Shown piece after piece: positions 59,409 to 64,000 of a DNA stretch of 64,000 bases (the first letter of the stretch is position 1; each line of letters starts with the position of its first letter). The notes under the pieces were generated by a model. The model was not told where the DNA came from. It saw only the letters and a program-made list of their open reading frames with translations, and ran no database searches. The position numbers and the translations under genes are program-made. Source of the DNA: Luidia sarsii (Eukaryota > Echinodermata > Asteroidea > Paxillosida > Luidiidae); the NCBI GenBank assembly GCA_949987565.1, contig OX465102.1:8110512-8174511 (forward strand), written 5' to 3'.

Positions 59409-59783
59409 CTAAAGATACAGAGTTTGGAAGAAGTGAACATTCTAAGAACTCCAGCCATATTTCATATACAGAGGTCAAATGAAGTATAGGCAGTAATTCG
59501 GGGGTGAACTTTGATGTTCAGCTGCATGGCTCCACCTTCTATTCTGATCAAGTCAGGATACAAGGCTGCATTTCTATACCTTTTGTCGACCAGAAAGGCT
59601 TTGCACTATTGGATCACAGTTGAGGAAAGAACATACACTGTCGTTTATACACATCAGCATTCGACACATGTCACAAATGTTTTGGCTGATCTTGGTATTT
59701 CGTGTTAAAGGTTTAAATTTCAGATAAAATGATGTTGAGTTGAAAAAGAAAGAAATAACAGGCAGTCGGGCACTGTATCTTAC

Positions 59784-62008
59784 CAGTTGTTGTCAACACC
59801 CTGATGGCATGGATTTGCCACTCTGACCCTGGGACTTCTGCCTCACGCACAGCCCTGGTAATGCGAGAGGACGTCTTGTAGGCCAATAGCAGTCTTTGGT
59901 ATTGATCAACCAACTGGATGCTACTATAGCCAGATCGTCGCACTCCGCAGGAAAAGCTACTACAGCATAACTCATGCTGAAAGGGAAGAAACCGGGTTCT
60001 TTCATGATCAGTGCAAGAGGGGAAGTACTATGTGTTGATCTTTGTATGGTAGCATCACGCATTTGACATGACTCCCACACACCACTCAACTGAGAAACCC
60101 TAGAAATGCTTAGATGAGTAGAGTCCAGTGGATATGAAAAAAACAATTTAACCACTTTGAACTTTTCAAAAACCACAAACTTGTCTTCATCCACGGTGTA
60201 GAAGTTTCTCACTACTGCCACATCTTTGTTGATTTCAACACAGTTATCCCCCTCTGTACATTTGATAGTGCAATCTTCTCTGTGAAGTTCACCGTGGTGA
60301 GCGCTGACATAGTATGCATTTATGTGCGCAGGAAGTGGCCCTATGTGCCGCTCCTTCTGAAGAAGATATCCAGCCTGTGGAGGTTCTTTTGGTCGTTTCT
60401 CAGACAAACGTCGCGCAACTTGCTGAAGTGGCAATACTGGTTTTCGAACCATGCGTTTAAGCTTTCCCAAGAAGTTTTCAAACACAAAGCAAGATATATT
60501 GTCCAGATGACCATGAAGTTTCACCTCTTCTGACAAGTGTACTAACCCGTGTACATTGTATGATAGCATGTTTTGGCCATAAATATTTGCAAACTGATTG
60601 ACAAAAGCCACCAATAGATCATGAGCATACTGGCTGTAGTTGATGCACAGTGATGGATAAAATTATGGTACAAAGTTTCAGGCAAGTATTTGCGCATCAC
60701 CAACGGCCCGGTGTAGAGCAAAAGCTGTCGAAATTCTGTAGCCTTCCATCGCTCAAAGTCACTTATGGCCCTTGGTTTTCTAGCAAATTCACAGGCAATG
60801 AAAGGCCTGAAAGAGATGAGCATTGTTGACATGCCCTTCACATCTCTAGGACTTAATCTATTCTTCAGAGGACCTTTCAACCAAAACCTAACAAGTCGTC
60901 GCATCACCCCCAGACAAACGAGGTGCATGTAGTCAAGTGGAAACGTTGAAATCATATCTATCCCAAGTCTAACTAGTGGAGTGGTGCCTTGCAGGTGATG
61001 TCCTTGGTTAGTCTTCATGCGGAAAGAGTCATCAGTTCTAAGTGGTGCATCAGTTTCTGGAAATGTAACCTTTTCCAAGTAAACTCCATGTTGATTACAC
61101 TTGTCGCATCCATAGTAGCCACTGTGTCCTTTTACGTTCTTTATAAAAGCACGAGCAGGGGTATCACAAATAACAGCGCTGATACTGAATTCAAAATGCT
61201 TGGTCTGGTACATTACACCATCACTTTCAAGACGCTCAGCTTCATCAACAAAATCTTCCAAGAAATCATGGTTGGATGGCTTACTGGTACCATAGAACAG
61301 TCCAATGAGGAATGGACCACTGATGCGACAATTTTCCACCAAACCTAAGATAGGCCAAAATTGTCCACTTGAACTTTTGAACAATGGGAGACCGTCAAGA
61401 TTTACTTGCAGGCGCAGGCGAATGTCTTCATCAATAGAAGGGTAAGTCTCAGCCAGTACAGATAGTATGCCTTCCTTGATGCCTTTATGGTAGTACAATC
61501 CACCGGAAACATCTTTTGTTGTGATTTGAGTATCAGTTTTAAGCAAGGTCCTTGGGTCTTTAGGCAAGTCTGGGTGATGTTTCTGTAGAATTGCCAGAAT
61601 TCCAGACAACACTTTGTGAGTTATGTTGTTCTGTGTAGCCCAACCAGCAAGATCATCTTTCAAATCATCTTCATTACAACAATCTGAAACACTGTCATCA
61701 GTTGAGGACACAGTTGTCTCTGACTCAGATGAAGAACCAGCAGAGTTAACCTCTAGCTCGCAAGTTGGAATAGAGACATGATCACCTACATTTGGCTCTT
61801 CATCAAAAGTACATGTAGGCCTATTTGAGCTTTCTTCACAGCTTGAAGTCTGACCATGGAGGAATAAGGAGGTCTGACCAACTCTCTCACAAGTTTCCTC
61901 TTCACATTCAGACAATGCTGATTCCTTCACAATCCAATCAATATGCTGGTCGATTTCAGCCATTATCTTCCTGCGCTTTTGCCGAGAACATACCTGGTTA
62001 AACGCCAT
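59784..62008 (-). pseudogene. CACTA/tnp2-like transposase-domain exon of the DUF4806 gene, frameshifted
   Basis: A long exon starts at ATG 62008 (acceptor-like CTTCCATAG just upstream) and runs to a donor at 59783 (ACTG|GTAAGAT). After an acidic Ser-rich N-terminus, residues 198-370 carry the transposase-like core: LRLQVNLDGLPLFKSSS (Asp205), ICDTPARAF (Asp282), the CDKC zinc pair (301/304) and FPLDYMHLVCLGVMRRL (Asp359, His362), which resembles plant tnp2. Near 60655 the frame shifts and a few residues seem lost; it resumes as NVHGLVHLSEEV, FENFLGKLKRMVRKP. A one-base loss near 59885 shifts it again before VREAEVPGSEW. At the donor the frame joins exon 59408-59312. The two lesions make the long product unlikely, unless they are assembly errors. 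Confidence 0.8.
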
Positions 62009-64000
62009 TTTTTACACAGCTATGGAAGAATAACAGAAGATACAATTTGGGTCAGTTCTTATACTGTTATAGAAAATAGTTTATTAACTGTTGAGACTTA
62101 TACTAGATCGATGTGATTGTTTCCGCAGGGATACTCTTGGTACTTGACTTTCACTGCAAGCGAATGGGAGCATGTCACAAGAAACAAATCGTTTGGGTTA
62201 AAATAATTCAAACTTAACAGCAACTTTGCTAAGTTTGCTTATTATGCAGAGATTGGTTAATTTTTTTTCGTTGAGTTCAATTGAGCACAGATGAAAAGAT
62301 CTGTACACATTTAAAAAATGGATCTTAATAAAGGTTATAATTGACTTAAAGGGAGAGTACAAATTTGTTCAACTTTCTAAATAAATTATGTCTAAAAGTC
62401 ATTGTTAAAACTTAATTATAATTTATATTCTATCCTCAGCACATGCACCAAACATTCAACTGATTTGAATGTACGTACAACTAACAAATAATGAAGCCAG
62501 AAATAAAAGAAAGAGAAATAGAACCACAGAGTATTTTGGTCAAATTTAGAGTTCCTAACTGTCTGTGAGCCGTGCACAGTGTTTTGACCAGTGGTCTGCA
62601 AGGCCGTATTCCTGGTGGTAATAAACGGCTAGAGGCAGTTTGGAAGTGTCTGGGACTGTGTGAGAGACAGTTGCAAAGCGGCACTATATACCACTATGGG
62701 GGCTGGGGGCCTACTTGAATAAGTCATCTCTCAAGGCTCGAGCTTGTAGTTGTACATATGTACATGTGTACATGTACATGTGCTATTGATTGTACATTTG
62801 GAAACTGTATGAGCTTGGTATGGGAAATGGCAGGAAACACTTTTGCATAATGAGATAGTGTTTCAGTTTTTCGACTTGTGGACAAAGTACCGTAGGGGGC
62901 CTGTTACCCCCAGGGTTATGAATAATGAATATGAGCTTTGGTATTTTGATTAGATAAACACCTGTTCTTGTGTTCTTGGGAAAAATCCATGAATAGTAGT
63001 AGTACCTTGACTCGCAATTACCTATAGGGACCTACGGAAAAAAAATTCGCGCCCCGCCCTCCGATCTATTCATATAGTACATATTTAGTACGTACGGCCG
63101 TGTCCGAAACGGGCTTCCAGAGCTACGGCTAGGGCTATTGTCTTTGTATCTCCGTGTATTTCCAATAGGGGGAAGACCTAGACCTAGCTCTAAACGTCCG
63201 TTTCGATAATAAGTATAACTCTAACTACGTAGTAAGTGCAAAGGTGCGATATCAAACGTGTCAAAGGTATTTTGAGCTGAGGATTTCATTTGACTGGGTG
63301 CCATGACAAAAACACATGGAAAAGACAAAATATGGAATTTTGAATTGTACATGACTTATGCCGCACTACCGCCACAGTCAGTTAAACAGCTAGATATATA
63401 TTAGTTACTACGGTACTGTTAAACATTACGTGTACGGTCGACATCAACCAACACTCAGCAGGTCGACCACGACATTCTCGATATGGAAAACAAAGCTGCT
63501 GCTTCCGAGAAATCGAACAAATGTGTTCAATAGAGGCCTATGTGAAAAAAAGTAACGGGTCTTACCTCGGTTGAAAAGGAGAACAACGGATGACCGAAAA
63601 TAACTGGCACTGTACGGATGAACTCAGGGCATGCACGACCGCAGTACGTCAAGAGATGAAAATGGCGACAATTCAAAGCTCCAGCGCTTAACGACCGAAT
63701 GCGCGCGCACGTAGCATATTGCGTCATACATTATGTGTAATCGCTTAACACAATACTGCTGGTATCGATTCTTTTAGTGCATTGGTTCCGCATGCACGCT
63801 TGCTGCTATAAAGAAAACCGAAAACCAACTATACTGACACTAACACGTTAATCGATACTGAACAAGTCTGGCTGGATTGATGCCAAAGATGAATTGCGCG
63901 CGCGCACATGGAAATTTATTTTCGCCGAACCTGCAGATTCCACCGGTATTCATTTTTGATGGTAAATCAATGTTTGTTTGAAGTTTGTAATCGTTCGATC
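62009..64000. other. Upstream flank, no gene recognised
   Basis: This is the 5' side of the DUF4806 gene. No coding exon, family repeat or tRNA was recognised. A TACATGTAC run occurs at 62750-62785. Confidence 0.45.
62750..62785. repeat. TACATGTAC simple repeat
   Basis: GTACATATGTACATGTGTAC continues with ATGTACATGTGC. It is the same palindromic class as 4805, 23709 and 24165. Confidence 0.8.

Noticed and set aside
63527..63727. Minus-strand 66-residue ORF near the right edge
   Set aside because: No motif, start context or exon joining was found; it is likely chance in a GC-richer patch.

Overview
The window is eukaryotic nuclear DNA, AT-rich and dominated by mobile elements. Interrupted reading frames join across GT-AG introns (7314-7634, 21505-22048, and five introns between 56613 and 59783). 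The mix of Penelope-like, Helentron-type, LINE, Ty3/Gypsy, piggyBac and DUF4806/transposase genes, with TACATGTAC simple repeats, fits a marine invertebrate such as an echinoderm, hemichordate or lancelet. I cannot fix the species. No intact cellular housekeeping gene was recognised.

Layout: 250-2340 is a 5'-truncated Penelope-like retroelement on the minus strand. 3446-4990 holds three minisatellites and a TACATGTAC block, followed at 5171-5206 by a perfect 36-bp palindrome. 5440-7018, 9368-11046, 15887-20560 and 31976-55940 contain one repeat family with a unit of about 0.8 kb: 32 copies of one internal anchor motif, mostly head to tail. Between these domains lie an integrase-core pseudogene (7019-7961), a broken Helentron-type polyprotein (11261-15886: PHD finger, tegument-protease-like domain, OTU protease, basic repeats, DUF6570-like region), a second Penelope tail (20690-21110), two exons of an unknown acidic protein (21394-22259), a LINE (25148-28157), a Ty3/Gypsy remnant (28495-29469) and a 75-bp coding-phase minisatellite (30013-31118). 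A piggyBac element (41635-44444) sits inside the big array with intact termini and TTAA duplications. The last 8 kb carry a minus-strand, multi-exon transposase-domain/DUF4806 gene (62008 to 56353).

The most unusual feature is the 0.8-kb family. Each unit carries a minus-strand tRNA-like T-arm (Pol III B box) before a T-run, several CRE palindromes (TGACGTCA) and E-boxes (CACGTG), a (GAA)n tract, and zero to three copies of a ~50-bp cassette containing a perfect 27-33 nt hairpin. The hairpin arms change in a compensatory way between copies. Subtracting piggyBac restores the 803-bp spacing, so the array predates that insertion. A Helentron-type gene block replaces ~130 bp in the middle of one unit, so this family may be linked to a rolling-circle element. 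Most protein genes here are visibly broken; the DUF4806 exons are the best preserved.
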